In this document: positions 8,532-16,310 of the stretch, in pieces | Layout: the number at the start of each line of letters is the position of its first letter | Position numbering within the stretch: the first letter of the stretch is position 1 | NCBI GenBank assembly: GCA_900546835.1 | Contig: UREH01000017.1 | Span: 1 to 23,461, forward strand | Origin: an uncultured Porphyromonadaceae bacterium | GTDB taxonomy: Bacteria > Bacteroidota > Bacteroidia > Bacteroidales > Muribaculaceae | DNA: 23,461 nt | Direction: 5' to 3' | The notes under the pieces: model-generated | The model's database searches: none | What the model was told of the DNA's origin: nothing | The model's input: only the letters and a program-made list of their open reading frames with translations | Position numbers and translations under genes: made by a program

Positions 8532-10631
8532 ATGAAACGCCGTAATAAACTGATATGCGCACTGACTGCCGCCATATCGCTGCTGACGCCCACTGATTCC
8601 GCTCTACAGGCAGCAACCAATACGCCGGCCCGATCGGCGATTATGGCCGACAGCCTGCAGAGAGTTCTCCTGAATGCCAAAACCGCAAACGACAGCCTCG
8701 CGCTTCTGATCGATATCTACGACCTTTCGGGTCGCGGCCATCGCGATGAAACAGGCAGAAAAATTGTGGAAATCGCGCTCCGGTCTGGAAATACGGCGGT
8801 GGGGCTGGACGGCGTAAGGAATCTGGCAAACAACCATTTCAAAAACGACTCCCTGCTGAATCTGGACATGGAGCTGGCCTCACGCTTCCCCGACAGCGAC
8901 GACCGCAAGGAGACGCTTACCTTCATCGCCATGATGAAGAATCTATACAGTGTGCGCTACAGCACTCCGGAAGAACGGGAGACCCAACTTCGCAAGCTTC
9001 TGCGGGAGGCCAATGCCGGCAACGAGACCGACGTATACCGCAGTATCGTTCTGTTGCATGCCATAAGTCTGTATATCGGGGAATCCTCGCAAGGCAACCT
9101 TCTATCGAAATATCTCGACCGACTGGGACGGCTAATTGAAAACCTACGGCCTGAAGCGACATCTCTACGCAACATCTACTACGTGCAGGCGGCCATGGCC
9201 TATACAAACAACGAAGAGTATTCAAAAGCCATCAACGCCGACACCAAGCTTCTGAAAAGCATCGACGACCTTGAATCCGGCCGCACGGGCCTCCGGCGCA
9301 AATACCGTTCGTACGATGCCAACCGCTATATCGCCTACACAAGGCTCCTTGCCAATTATCCACATCTTTCCAAAAGAGACATAGAAGATTATTACCGGAA
9401 AGTGATGGATATTGTGGCAACCGATTCCACAGCCGCCACAACCAACCGCATATCGCTCCGCCCGCAGATATATTACGCCATGTACCGGCAGCAATACGAC
9501 AAAGCGCTCGAATTGCTGAAACAGGCCATCGACTATCCCTATAACGCGTCATGCCGCCGGCAGATGCTCAAAATGGCCATCACAGCAGCCGAACATACCG
9601 GCGACCACGAAACGCTCCTCAAGGCTTCGCGCGACTACAATACAATGCTTGAAAACACTCTGAGCCAGCGCAATGAGGAGAAGTACAAGGAATTGCAGCT
9701 TGTATACGACATAAACCAGATGCGCGCCCAGCACAACCGTGAATCCATGGCTCTCGAACGGCGCATGGCTATAATCGGCATAGTGGCGGCAGGAATTCTA
9801 CTCCTACTTCTTATGCTGACACTTTGGCTCTGGATCCATTCGCGCAAACTCGCGCGACATCTTGCAGCATCCAACACCGCACTGCAGGCTGAAAGCGAAA
9901 ATCTCAGGCTGGCTCAGGCCGACCTGATGCGTGCCCGCGACGATGCGGAGGCGGCCTACCACATCAAGACCGACTTCATTCAGAACATGAGCGGCGAAGT
10001 GACCGGGCCGCTCAACATAATAACGGAATACATCCATCTGATTGTAGACTGCTCGGAAGCCAACGACAAGCCCTATCTGCGCCATTTCGCAGATATTGTG
10101 AATTTCAATGCCGAACTGCTCAAGACAACCGCCAACGATGTGCTCGACCTGTCGGAAATCGACACGAACAACGTGAAACTGATATTCAAACGTGAGCTGA
10201 TCCGGCCTATCTGCGAGGCCGCGGTTGATTCCGTCCGCCATAAACTCAACCCGGGAGTGAGCATCCGGCTGGAGAACAACCTTCCCGACATATCGCTCAA
10301 CACAGATTCCCGACGCCTGATGCGCATCCTGATTCAGCTTCTTTCCAACGCCGCAAAGTTCACCGAAGAGGGAGAGATTTCTCTGGGTTATACCGTCGAC
10401 AATGAGAACGGGTGCGTATACATTCGAGTGACCGACACCGGTATCGGAATAAAGCCCGAAGCGGCAGAATACATATTCCGCCGCTTCGTAAAAATCAACA
10501 AATCAAGTCAGGGTATCGGCATCGGGCTCTCCATAGCGCGTCATTTCGCCGATATGCTCGGAGGCACTCTGGCCGTAAACACCAAATATACGCTCGGGGC
10601 GCAGTTTGTGCTTACTCTGCCGCTGAACTGA
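8532..10631 (+). CDS. Membrane sensor histidine kinase-like protein lacking the phospho-acceptor histidine
   Basis: 699 aa. A signal peptide (about 1-26, ending ALQA) leads a helical periplasmic region of about 380 residues, then a transmembrane helix at 413-434, a coiled coil (about 440-475), a DHp-like helix and a HATPase domain. ATP-binding motifs look intact: N606 (SNAAKF), D635 (DTGIGI), and the G box G661-G665. The H box that normally reads NMSHEIRTPLN reads NMSGEVTGPLN, so G488 replaces the phosphorylated His and the Arg-Thr after it is also changed. Autophosphorylation at the usual site should therefore be impossible. It may be a pseudokinase, a partner in a heterodimer, or a phosphatase. 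No response regulator gene is adjacent. The gene starts 39 nt after the nuclease gene. Confidence 0.9.
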   Translation: MKRRNKLICALTAAISLLTPTDSALQAATNTPARSAIMADSLQRVLLNAKTANDSLALLIDIYDLSGRGHRDETGRKIVEIALRSGNTAVGLDGVRNLANNHFKNDSLLNLDMELASRFPDSDDRKETLTFIAMMKNLYSVRYSTPEERETQLRKLLREANAGNETDVYRSIVLLHAISLYIGESSQGNLLSKYLDRLGRLIENLRPEATSLRNIYYVQAAMAYTNNEEYSKAINADTKLLKSIDDLESGRTGLRRKYRSYDANRYIAYTRLLANYPHLSKRDIEDYYRKVMDIVATDSTAATTNRISLRPQIYYAMYRQQYDKALELLKQAIDYPYNASCRRQMLKMAITAAEHTGDHETLLKASRDYNTMLENTLSQRNEEKYKELQLVYDINQMRAQHNRESMALERRMAIIGIVAAGILLLLLMLTLWLWIHSRKLARHLAASNTALQAESENLRLAQADLMRARDDAEAAYHIKTDFIQNMSGEVTGPLNIITEYIHLIVDCSEANDKPYLRHFADIVNFNAELLKTTANDVLDLSEIDTNNVKLIFKRELIRPICEAAVDSVRHKLNPGVSIRLENNLPDISLNTDSRRLMRILIQLLSNAAKFTEEGEISLGYTVDNENGCVYIRVTDTGIGIKPEAAEYIFRRFVKINKSSQGIGIGLSIARHFADMLGGTLAVNTKYTLGAQFVLTLPLN

Positions 10632-10634
10632 GCA

Positions 10635-11066
10635 TCAGCGCAGCCGGTCGGCAGCGCGGAGCAGACGTTCGTCATGACGGATGCCACGATAGGCCAGTAC
10701 CGCCGAAACCAAAGCCCCGAGAAGCAGGAAAATGCTTCCGAGCCACTCGACCCTCGTGCCTGCGCCAGCACCCCACGAAAGGAGGTAGCAAACTTCCGTA
10801 ACCATTACGACCACGATAAGAAGCATCGATACAAGCGTAACGGTGCGCTGACGGGCCGTATTCTTATAAAGGAAAATGGCTATGAAAAGAAGGAGTGCCA
10901 CCACCCCGTCGACCACAAACAGCACAGGGATATCGGCCGGGCGAAGGAAAGTCGCGCTTTCAGGCGACATATCGTCGGCTATCGAAGCCATCGGAACAAA
11001 GCAGAATACTGCGGCCAGGATTGCCGCCATAAGCAACCATACGGTTTGCCAACGTTGAATTACCAT
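10635..11066 (-). CDS. DUF4293 family integral membrane protein
   Basis: 143 aa with an N-terminus (MVIQRWQTVWLL) and four hydrophobic helices (about 8-26, 47-67, 75-95, 108-127) typical of the Bacteroidetes-specific DUF4293 family. No function is established for the family and no catalytic motif is visible. The C-terminus is Arg-rich and probably cytoplasmic. It lies 46 nt downstream of the DUF695 gene on the same strand, so the two are probably co-transcribed. Its stop codon is only 3 nt from the convergent stop of the sensor kinase gene, where a short GCTGA/TCAGC inverted repeat overlaps both ends. Confidence 0.82.
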   Translation of the reverse strand: MVIQRWQTVWLLMAAILAAVFCFVPMASIADDMSPESATFLRPADIPVLFVVDGVVALLLFIAIFLYKNTARQRTVTLVSMLLIVVVMVTEVCYLLSWGAGAGTRVEWLGSIFLLLGALVSAVLAYRGIRHDERLLRAADRLR

Positions 11067-11112
11067 AATCTATAAGTCGTTTTACAATTAATAATCAGGA
11101 AATCATTGGGCA

Positions 11113-11604
11113 TCAGTCGGATTCATCTGCGTCGTCGGATTCGTATACGTCGGGGACCTCCCCGCTGTCGAGCTCATCGTCGACACGGCGCACCTGAGAG
11201 AGCATCGAACCATATTCCTCCCAGTCCGGGTCCTCAAAAGCCTCGAACTCAAGCGGGAGAGCCGGGAAATCGGTCAGAGCCTCGTTGAACTTACGCTGGA
11301 AAATATGGAGACTCAGCGTATAGAATACCATCGTGCGGCTGCCGTTGCCGGTGTAGATACCCGTCAGCACCGCCACAGGGTCGGCCTTGAGCACACTCTG
11401 CAGAGCGTCGGCCACAGCCTCAAGCTCATGACCGAGACTCTCAGGCGGCATACCGCCTGCCGCCGGCTCATAAGGCCATTCCACCTCTACGCGAAACCTG
11501 AAACGCGGATTCTCGCGGAAGCGGCTCACGTCGGTACGCACCGTGCACATAACCAGATTTTCACCCTCGATACTTTCGAAGGGAGCAGTAATCCAATTTG
11601 ACAT
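11113..11604 (-). CDS. DUF695 domain-containing protein
   Basis: 163 aa, soluble, no signal peptide or membrane segment. The sequence (NWITAPFE at the start, NPRFRFRVEVEWPY, DPVAVLTGIYTG, VFYTLSLHIFQRKFNEAL) matches what I know of DUF695 proteins in Bacteroidetes. The family has no established biochemical role. The last 30 residues are strongly acidic with many Asp and Glu, ending DDADESD, a likely disordered tail. The ATG at 11602-11604 is the first in frame. A minus-strand TAACTTTG at 11806-11799 is a plausible promoter, giving a long leader that contains three copies of a dispersed repeat. Confidence 0.75.
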   Translation of the reverse strand: MSNWITAPFESIEGENLVMCTVRTDVSRFRENPRFRFRVEVEWPYEPAAGGMPPESLGHELEAVADALQSVLKADPVAVLTGIYTGNGSRTMVFYTLSLHIFQRKFNEALTDFPALPLEFEAFEDPDWEEYGSMLSQVRRVDDELDSGEVPDVYESDDADESD

Positions 11605-11615
11605 AATATATTAAT

Positions 11616-11637
11616 AAGTAATTGTTCAGAATAATTT
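11616..11637 (-). repeat. Dispersed repeat (core GAACNGTTACTT), copy 1
   Basis: Read on the minus strand this copy contains TTCTGAACAATTACTT. Its plus-strand continuation to 11650 (GACCGGTTATTT) is an imperfect inverted partner, so the whole copy can fold on itself. It lies 12 nt upstream of the DUF695 start codon, in the probable mRNA leader. Confidence 0.5.
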
Positions 11638-11677
11638 CGACCGGTTATTTAACTGTTATAAACCGTTACATTGTAGC

Positions 11678-11700
11678 AAGTAACTGTTCAGAATCATTTT
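11678..11700 (-). repeat. Dispersed repeat (core GAACNGTTACTT), copy 2
   Basis: Minus strand ATTCTGAACAGTTACTT. It is inverted relative to copy 3, with 16 of 20 positions complementary, so copies 2 and 3 could pair across a loop of about 47 nt in the DUF695 leader. Confidence 0.5.
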
Positions 11701-11747
11701 ATACTTTACTGATTTGATTATTTCAATATTTCCACGGAATTATCAAA

Positions 11748-11770
11748 ATAATTCCGACCAGTTACTTATA
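11748..11770 (+). repeat. Dispersed repeat (core GAACNGTTACTT), copy 3, inverted
   Basis: Plus strand ATTCCGACCAGTTACTTAT, in the opposite orientation to copies 1 and 2. It also overlaps a perfect hairpin, GGAATTAT (11736-11743), CAAA, ATAATTCC (11748-11755). Confidence 0.5.
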
Positions 11771-11798
11771 AGTCGATATTACAACAATATTAGCATTT

Positions 11799-11806
11799 CA
11801 AAGTTA
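11799..11806 (-). promoter_or_regulatory. Candidate -7 element for the DUF695/DUF4293 operon
   Basis: The minus strand reads TAACTTTG, a match to TAnnTTTG. No good -33 TTTG is seen at the expected distance, so the call rests on the -7 element and on position between divergent genes. The leader would be about 190 nt. Confidence 0.4.
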
Positions 11807-11829
11807 ATAATAAATCCCCGAAGATTGGC

Positions 11830-11837
11830 TAAATTTG
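11830..11837 (+). promoter_or_regulatory. Candidate -7 element for mutS2
   Basis: TAAATTTG matches TAnnTTTG. Transcription would begin near 11841-11844, about 20 nt before the TTG at 11865. An in-frame TTG at 11835 overlaps this element and would not be transcribed, which favours 11865 as the start. No clear -33 TTTG is visible. Confidence 0.5.
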
Positions 11838-11864
11838 CACTCCAAAATAAAATCGGACGCACCA

Positions 11865-14309
11865 TTGATATATCCTGAAACATTTGAAGATAAAATCGGT
11901 TTCACTGCCATAAGGCATGAACTGTCGGCAAACTGCTCCGGAGAAAAAGGGAAAGAGTATGCTGAGGCAATGCGTTTTTCCACCGATCCGGAGGAGATAA
12001 TCCTCGCATTGGAACGAACCGCAGAGATGCTCTCGATTCTCACCTCGGGGGAAGCGTTCCCGCTGGGTGGTCTACACAATGTGGCACCGGCATTGATGCG
12101 CTGCCGCGTGGAGGGCGCCTCGCTTACTCTTGAGGAACTACATCGCCTGCGCCAGACGCTCGTCAGTTCCGCCGAAGTCGCGTTTTTTTTCTCCTCGCAT
12201 ACATCCGACGAAGCAACGCCAGCATTTCCGCGTCTCAGCGAGCTTTGCAGTGACATCGAGTGTTTCCCCTCGATTCTGAAGACTATAGGGCGCCTGATCG
12301 ACGACACAGGCGAGATGCTCGACACCGCCTCGCCCGAACTCGGCAGAATCCGTCGCGAGCTTCAGCGAGTGCGCGGCTCGGTGGGAGCCATAATGCGGCG
12401 CGTAATGGCATCGGCCGCCGAAGCCGGAATGCTCGACAAAGATGCCGCCCCCACCATCCGCGACGGGCGCCTCGTGCTGCCGATAGCGCCGATGCATAAA
12501 CGGAAGATCCAGGGCATCGTACACGATGAATCGGCTACCGGCAAGACATGCTATATCGAACCGGCCGAAGTGGTGGAAGCCAACAACCGTACACGCGAAC
12601 TTGAAATAGAGGAATTGCGCGAGATAGCGCGCATCCTCCAGGAGTTCACGGCCTCGATACGCCCCGACATCCCGGCGATACTCCGCAGTTACGATACTCT
12701 CGGGCATTTTGATTTTATTGCCGCCAAAGCACGCATGGCGCGCGACTGCGACGCCACGCTGCCTCATATCGAAATGCGGGAAGCCCTGGAATGGTATCAT
12801 GCCGTTCATCCGGGACTGCTGCAGTCGCTGCGCCGGCAGAACAAAGAAATCGTTCCGCTCGACATACGTCTAACCCCTGAGAGCCGCATATTGGTGATTT
12901 CGGGGCCGAATGCCGGCGGCAAGTCGGTGACATTGAAAACCGTGGGTGTCATTCAGTACATGATGCAGTGCGGAATGCTCCCACCGGTCTACGAAAATTC
13001 GCGTATGGGTATTTTCGAAAGCATCTTCATCGACATCGGCGACGACCAGTCGATTGACGACGACCTTTCGACCTATAGTTCCCACCTGCGCAATATGCGC
13101 GTGCTGCTCGGAGGCAATGAGTCGTCGCTTATCCTCATAGACGAATTCGGAGGTGGCACGGAGCCTCAGATTGGCGGCGCAATCGCCCAGGCTCTCCTCC
13201 ATGCATTCAACGACCGGCATATGTGGGGCATCGTGACAACACACTACCAGAATCTGAAACATTACGCGTCGGAGACTCCCGGCCTGACAAACGGCTCCAT
13301 GCTCTACGACCGCCAGAAGATGCGTCCGCTGTTCCGGCTCTCCATCGGACAGCCCGGGAGCTCGTTTGCAATCGAGATAGCCCGTAAATCCGGACTGCCG
13401 GCAGATATCATCGACGAAGCCGCGGAGATTGTGGGAAGCGACTATGTGAACCTCGACAAATATCTTCTCGACATTGCCCGCGACAAACGCTACTGGGAGA
13501 ACAAGCGCATGCAGATCCGCCAGAAAGAGAAGAAAATAGAGCAGACACTCGAGCGCTACGAAAACGAGGCTGAGACTCTGCGGGCCAACAGGCGCACCAT
13601 TCTCGCCGAAGCAAAGGAGGAAGCGAAGAAGATACTTGAAGGGAGCAACGCAACAATCGAACGCACCATACGCGAAATTCGCGAGAGCCAGGCGGATAAG
13701 GAACGGACACGCGCAGCCCGCGCCGAGATGCAGAAAGAGCGCCAGCGACTGGCCTCGGAAACTCCCGCAGCCGACCATACCCTTCTGAAAAAAGCGCCCA
13801 AAGCGAAGAACCCGAAGCAAACCAGCGCCTCGGCAGCGGCGAAACCTCTTGCCATAGGCGATTTCGTAAAACTCGACGGACAGGGCGCTCCCGGCACCAT
13901 CATCGATCTGCAGGGTCAGAATGCCATGGTGGCTTTCGGCCAACTGAAAACCAGCGTGAAACTGAGCCGCCTGACCCCCACCCTTTCCCGACCGGCGACG
14001 GCCGCCGGTGCGGCATCGTTCGTAAGCGAACAGACTACTTCGGCCATCAGGCAGAAACAGCTACAGTTCAAGCGTGAGCTCGATGTGCGCGGCATGCGTG
14101 TGGACGAGGCTCTTCAGGCCGTTACATATTTTCTTGACGATGCCATTCAGTTCAACCAGGGAGAAGTGCGGATTCTCCACGGCACCGGCACAGGGGCTCT
14201 CCGTCAGGCCATCCGTCAGGCCCTCGACACCACTCCGGGAGTGGCGTCGTACCGCGATGAGCACCCGCAATTCGGCGGAGCAGGAATCACTGTGATAACC
14301 TTGGCATAG
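11865..14309 (+). CDS. mutS2: Endonuclease MutS2 (MutS-like ATPase with Smr domain)
   Basis: 814 aa from the TTG at 11865. The protein then begins with IYPETFEDKIGF, the usual MutS2 N-terminus. An in-frame TTG 30 nt earlier adds ten atypical residues and overlaps the promoter. Domains: MutS core and clamp helices (about 1-320), an ABC-type ATPase with Walker A GPNAGGKS at 347-354 and Walker B ending in D426 and E427, a charged coiled coil (about 500-620), and a C-terminal Smr nuclease domain with LDVRG (739-743) and the HGTGTG motif. MutS2 binds branched DNA and suppresses recombination. In Bacillus it also binds collided ribosomes. It acts outside mismatch repair. The operator region is shared with the divergent DUF695 gene. 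No ATG start is available near the N-terminus. Confidence 0.95.
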   Translation: MIYPETFEDKIGFTAIRHELSANCSGEKGKEYAEAMRFSTDPEEIILALERTAEMLSILTSGEAFPLGGLHNVAPALMRCRVEGASLTLEELHRLRQTLVSSAEVAFFFSSHTSDEATPAFPRLSELCSDIECFPSILKTIGRLIDDTGEMLDTASPELGRIRRELQRVRGSVGAIMRRVMASAAEAGMLDKDAAPTIRDGRLVLPIAPMHKRKIQGIVHDESATGKTCYIEPAEVVEANNRTRELEIEELREIARILQEFTASIRPDIPAILRSYDTLGHFDFIAAKARMARDCDATLPHIEMREALEWYHAVHPGLLQSLRRQNKEIVPLDIRLTPESRILVISGPNAGGKSVTLKTVGVIQYMMQCGMLPPVYENSRMGIFESIFIDIGDDQSIDDDLSTYSSHLRNMRVLLGGNESSLILIDEFGGGTEPQIGGAIAQALLHAFNDRHMWGIVTTHYQNLKHYASETPGLTNGSMLYDRQKMRPLFRLSIGQPGSSFAIEIARKSGLPADIIDEAAEIVGSDYVNLDKYLLDIARDKRYWENKRMQIRQKEKKIEQTLERYENEAETLRANRRTILAEAKEEAKKILEGSNATIERTIREIRESQADKERTRAARAEMQKERQRLASETPAADHTLLKKAPKAKNPKQTSASAAAKPLAIGDFVKLDGQGAPGTIIDLQGQNAMVAFGQLKTSVKLSRLTPTLSRPATAAGAASFVSEQTTSAIRQKQLQFKRELDVRGMRVDEALQAVTYFLDDAIQFNQGEVRILHGTGTGALRQAIRQALDTTPGVASYRDEHPQFGGAGITVITLA

Positions 14310-14362
14310 AGGCCGATGTGGCTTCTGCATTCGCTGAAACGCGCAAATAAACCCACCCAACG

Positions 14363-14394
14363 TTTGCAGAATAGAACCAAAAGATTTAAATTTG
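14363..14394 (+). promoter_or_regulatory. Consensus promoter in front of a non-coding region
   Basis: TTTG at 14363-14366, a 20-nt spacer and TAAATTTG at 14387-14394 form one of the best promoter matches in the window. It points into sequence with no credible protein gene but with stable hairpins and two terminators, implying an RNA product starting near 14400. Confidence 0.7.
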
Positions 14395-14400
14395 CGTTAT

Positions 14401-14693
14401 AAAAGCAAAAGGAAGCAGCGGGGAGAGCCCCCTGCCAGACACCGGAGGCCGACATAGAGAATCCAATCCGGTATACGTTTTGAAATATTGCCGCATCAAA
14501 GTTGATTGGGAAACTCATCAAATTTTTATGAAATGCCGAGACAAACCCGACGCGCGATGGCGGGCCCCGGCGGTGATTCCGATTGCCGCAGCCGGAGAGG
14601 CTTTACAGCCCCGGCCAGGCGGATTACAAAGCGCGGAGGGAGCTCAAAACCTGTCATTCGGAGTTTCATCGCATCCTTTGATGCGGCTTTTTT
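14401..14693 (+). ncRNA. Putative structured non-coding RNA, unidentified, about 290 nt
   Basis: The segment sits between a consensus promoter and an intrinsic terminator. Foldable elements in order: 14415-14435, 8 bp with one bulged C and an AGAG loop; 14441-14472, ACCGGA with TCCGGT; 14502-14521, a stem capped by a GAAA tetraloop; then a domain closed by long-range pairing of 14528-14533 with 14664-14669, 14536-14539 with 14658-14661 and 14540-14543 with 14652-14655. Inside that domain are CGCGC (14551-14555) with GCGCG (14631-14635), an 8-bp hairpin with a UCCG loop at 14570-14589, and a hairpin at 14591-14615. No hallmark of RNase P RNA (GAGGAAAGUCC), tmRNA or SRP RNA is seen. A divergent 6S-like RNA or a lineage-specific regulator remain possible. 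Boundaries are inferred. Confidence 0.6.
14670..14693 (+). terminator. Intrinsic terminator of the putative ncRNA
   Basis: CGCATC (14670-14675), a CTTT loop and GATGCG (14680-14685) form a perfect 6-bp stem, followed by GC and six T at 14688-14693. It abuts the closing helix of the RNA domain. Confidence 0.8.
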
Positions 14694-14699
14694 ATACAG

Positions 14700-14743
14700 C
14701 GAGGGGCTGAACCGTATACGGTTCAGCCCCTCGTTTCTTTTTG
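14700..14743 (+). terminator. Second terminator: 34-bp perfect palindrome with T-rich tail
   Basis: Bases 14700-14733 are fully self-complementary (17 bp per arm, centre GTATAC), followed on the plus strand by GTTTCTTTTTG. It lies 6 nt after the first terminator and 23 nt from the end of the convergent protease gene. The minus-strand side lacks a T-run, so for that gene it may only be a 3' protective stem. Confidence 0.75.
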
Positions 14744-14756
14744 TGGTGTCGACGCG

Positions 14757-16310
14757 TCAGTCGTCCGCGCCGTTGCCGCTCAGATCGACGGCATAATACA
14801 CCTTGCGTCCGGTAGGATAAATACCGGAGATAAACATCACGCGGTCGGAGGCTCCGGAGGCCATTATCTCCTTGTAGACCTTCTCTACATCGTCGGCCGA
14901 GGCGATGCGGACGCCATTGATATCAAGTATTACAAAACCTTCCTTGATGCCGCTGCGTCGGAAAAGGCCGTCGGACGTTAAGCCCGACACCTGCACGCCA
15001 CCTGCCACGCCGAGCTGACGGCGCGTATCGGCAGACAGCTCCTTGAAAGCGCAACCGAGGGCGGAAAAATCGTCGGCCTTCGAAAGGGCTGTGCCACCCT
15101 GCGAGTTGCGGAGCGTAACGTCGAGCGATTTCCGCTCATTGTCGCGCACAATCTCCACCTTTATCTTGTCGCCCGGGCGGTACTTGCTAATTTCGCCCTG
15201 CAAGTGTGCCGCAGTATGCGTGGGAGCGTCGTTGATGGCCACGATAACATCACCCACCTCGATACCGGCCTCGAGAGCCGCCGAGCGGTCCTGCACCTCG
15301 CCGACAAGAATGCCGTCGTTGACAGCCGTGATATTCTTCTCCTTGGCAAGCTGAGGAGTAAGTTCCTGATATGCCACTCCGATAACAGCCCGCTGCACGG
15401 CACCGAACTGCCGGATGTCGTTGACCACCTTGGTAACCATCGACGAAGGGATGGCGAACGAATAGCCTACATAATTGCCCGTCTGGGAATAGATGGCGGT
15501 GTTGATGCCGACCAGTTCACCCTTCACGTTGACCAGTGCACCGCCGGAATTGCCCGGGTTTACGGCTGCGTCGGTCTGGATATAGCTTTCGATACCCATC
15601 GGGCGACCCATGGCCGCCTGACCGACACTGCGTGCCTTGGCGCTGACGATACCGGTGGTGACGGTAGATGTAAAACCAAATGGATTACCCACGGCCAAAA
15701 CCCATTCGCCTACACGAAGTGCGTCGCTGTCGCCGATAGGAATCACCGGAAGATTCTTTGCGTCGATTTTCAGAAGTGCCACATCGGTAGCGGGATCGGA
15801 ACCCACCACAGTGGCGTTATAGATGCTGTTGTCGTTGAGTGTCACCTCAAGACGGTCTGCGCCCTCAATTACATGGTTGTTGGTTACAATATATCCGTCG
15901 GAAGCCACTATGACACCCGAGCCGAGACCGCGGGCCTGCTCCTGCGGTTTTTCCTGGCGGCGCTGCTGACGCGGCTGCTGGCGTCGCGGCGCACCGAAAA
16001 AGAACTCATATAGAGGGTCGGAGAAAAAGTCGCCGCCCTGCCCCTGCATCTGCCGCGATGGAGCCGAAGCGTAATTCTTGATGCTCACAACGCCATTGAT
16101 CGTGCTTTCGGCGGCATGAGTGAAATCCGTGGGAGGAGTAAGCGAATTGCTGACTGTGAAAAGCCCTCCGGAGGCACCCGCGGATGCCGCCGTCGCAATC
16201 TCCGGAGTCTCGGTATGAGACTGAACGGAATTAATGGCCATGGCAGTGAGAGTGGCACTTGCCACAGATGCACCGCAGGCCGAGAGAATGATTTTGGAAT
16301 ATAGTTTCAT
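14757..16310 (-). CDS. Do/HtrA family periplasmic serine protease (Deg-like)
   Basis: 517 aa from the ATG at 16308-16310, chosen because a signal peptide-like segment follows directly (MKLYSKIILSACGASVASATLT). An in-frame start at 16376 would put 22 polar residues before it. The trypsin-like domain has the triad H146 (TNNHVIEG), D176 (DPATDVALLK) and S255 (GNSGGA). A Gln/Arg-rich linker at 108-126 sits where HtrA proteins have a flexible regulatory loop. Two PDZ domains follow (about 300-395 and 425-510). The enzyme degrades or refolds misfolded envelope proteins. The organisation matches DegP/DegQ-type proteases, but which E. coli member it equals cannot be said. It is divergent from the superoxide dismutase gene, with 339 bp between them. 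Confidence 0.93.
   Translation of the reverse strand: MKLYSKIILSACGASVASATLTAMAINSVQSHTETPEIATAASAGASGGLFTVSNSLTPPTDFTHAAESTINGVVSIKNYASAPSRQMQGQGGDFFSDPLYEFFFGAPRRQQPRQQRRQEKPQEQARGLGSGVIVASDGYIVTNNHVIEGADRLEVTLNDNSIYNATVVGSDPATDVALLKIDAKNLPVIPIGDSDALRVGEWVLAVGNPFGFTSTVTTGIVSAKARSVGQAAMGRPMGIESYIQTDAAVNPGNSGGALVNVKGELVGINTAIYSQTGNYVGYSFAIPSSMVTKVVNDIRQFGAVQRAVIGVAYQELTPQLAKEKNITAVNDGILVGEVQDRSAALEAGIEVGDVIVAINDAPTHTAAHLQGEISKYRPGDKIKVEIVRDNERKSLDVTLRNSQGGTALSKADDFSALGCAFKELSADTRRQLGVAGGVQVSGLTSDGLFRRSGIKEGFVILDINGVRIASADDVEKVYKEIMASGASDRVMFISGIYPTGRKVYYAVDLSGNGADD

Noticed and set aside
12870..13943. Long minus-strand open frame of 357 codons opposite mutS2
   Set aside because: It is the antisense shadow of a conserved gene. 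Its translation is Cys/Val/Phe-rich low-complexity sequence without motifs.
14401..14693. RNase P RNA, tmRNA or SRP RNA as the identity of the structured region
   Set aside because: No GAGGAAAGTCC, no CCA-type acceptor with tag frame, and no SRP domain IV signature were found by eye.
14480..14796. Two overlapping plus-strand open frames (76 and 96 codons) in the region after mutS2
   Set aside because: They use TTG/ATG starts without context, run through both terminators and, in one case, into the antisense of the protease gene, and resemble no family. The same bases fold into an RNA.
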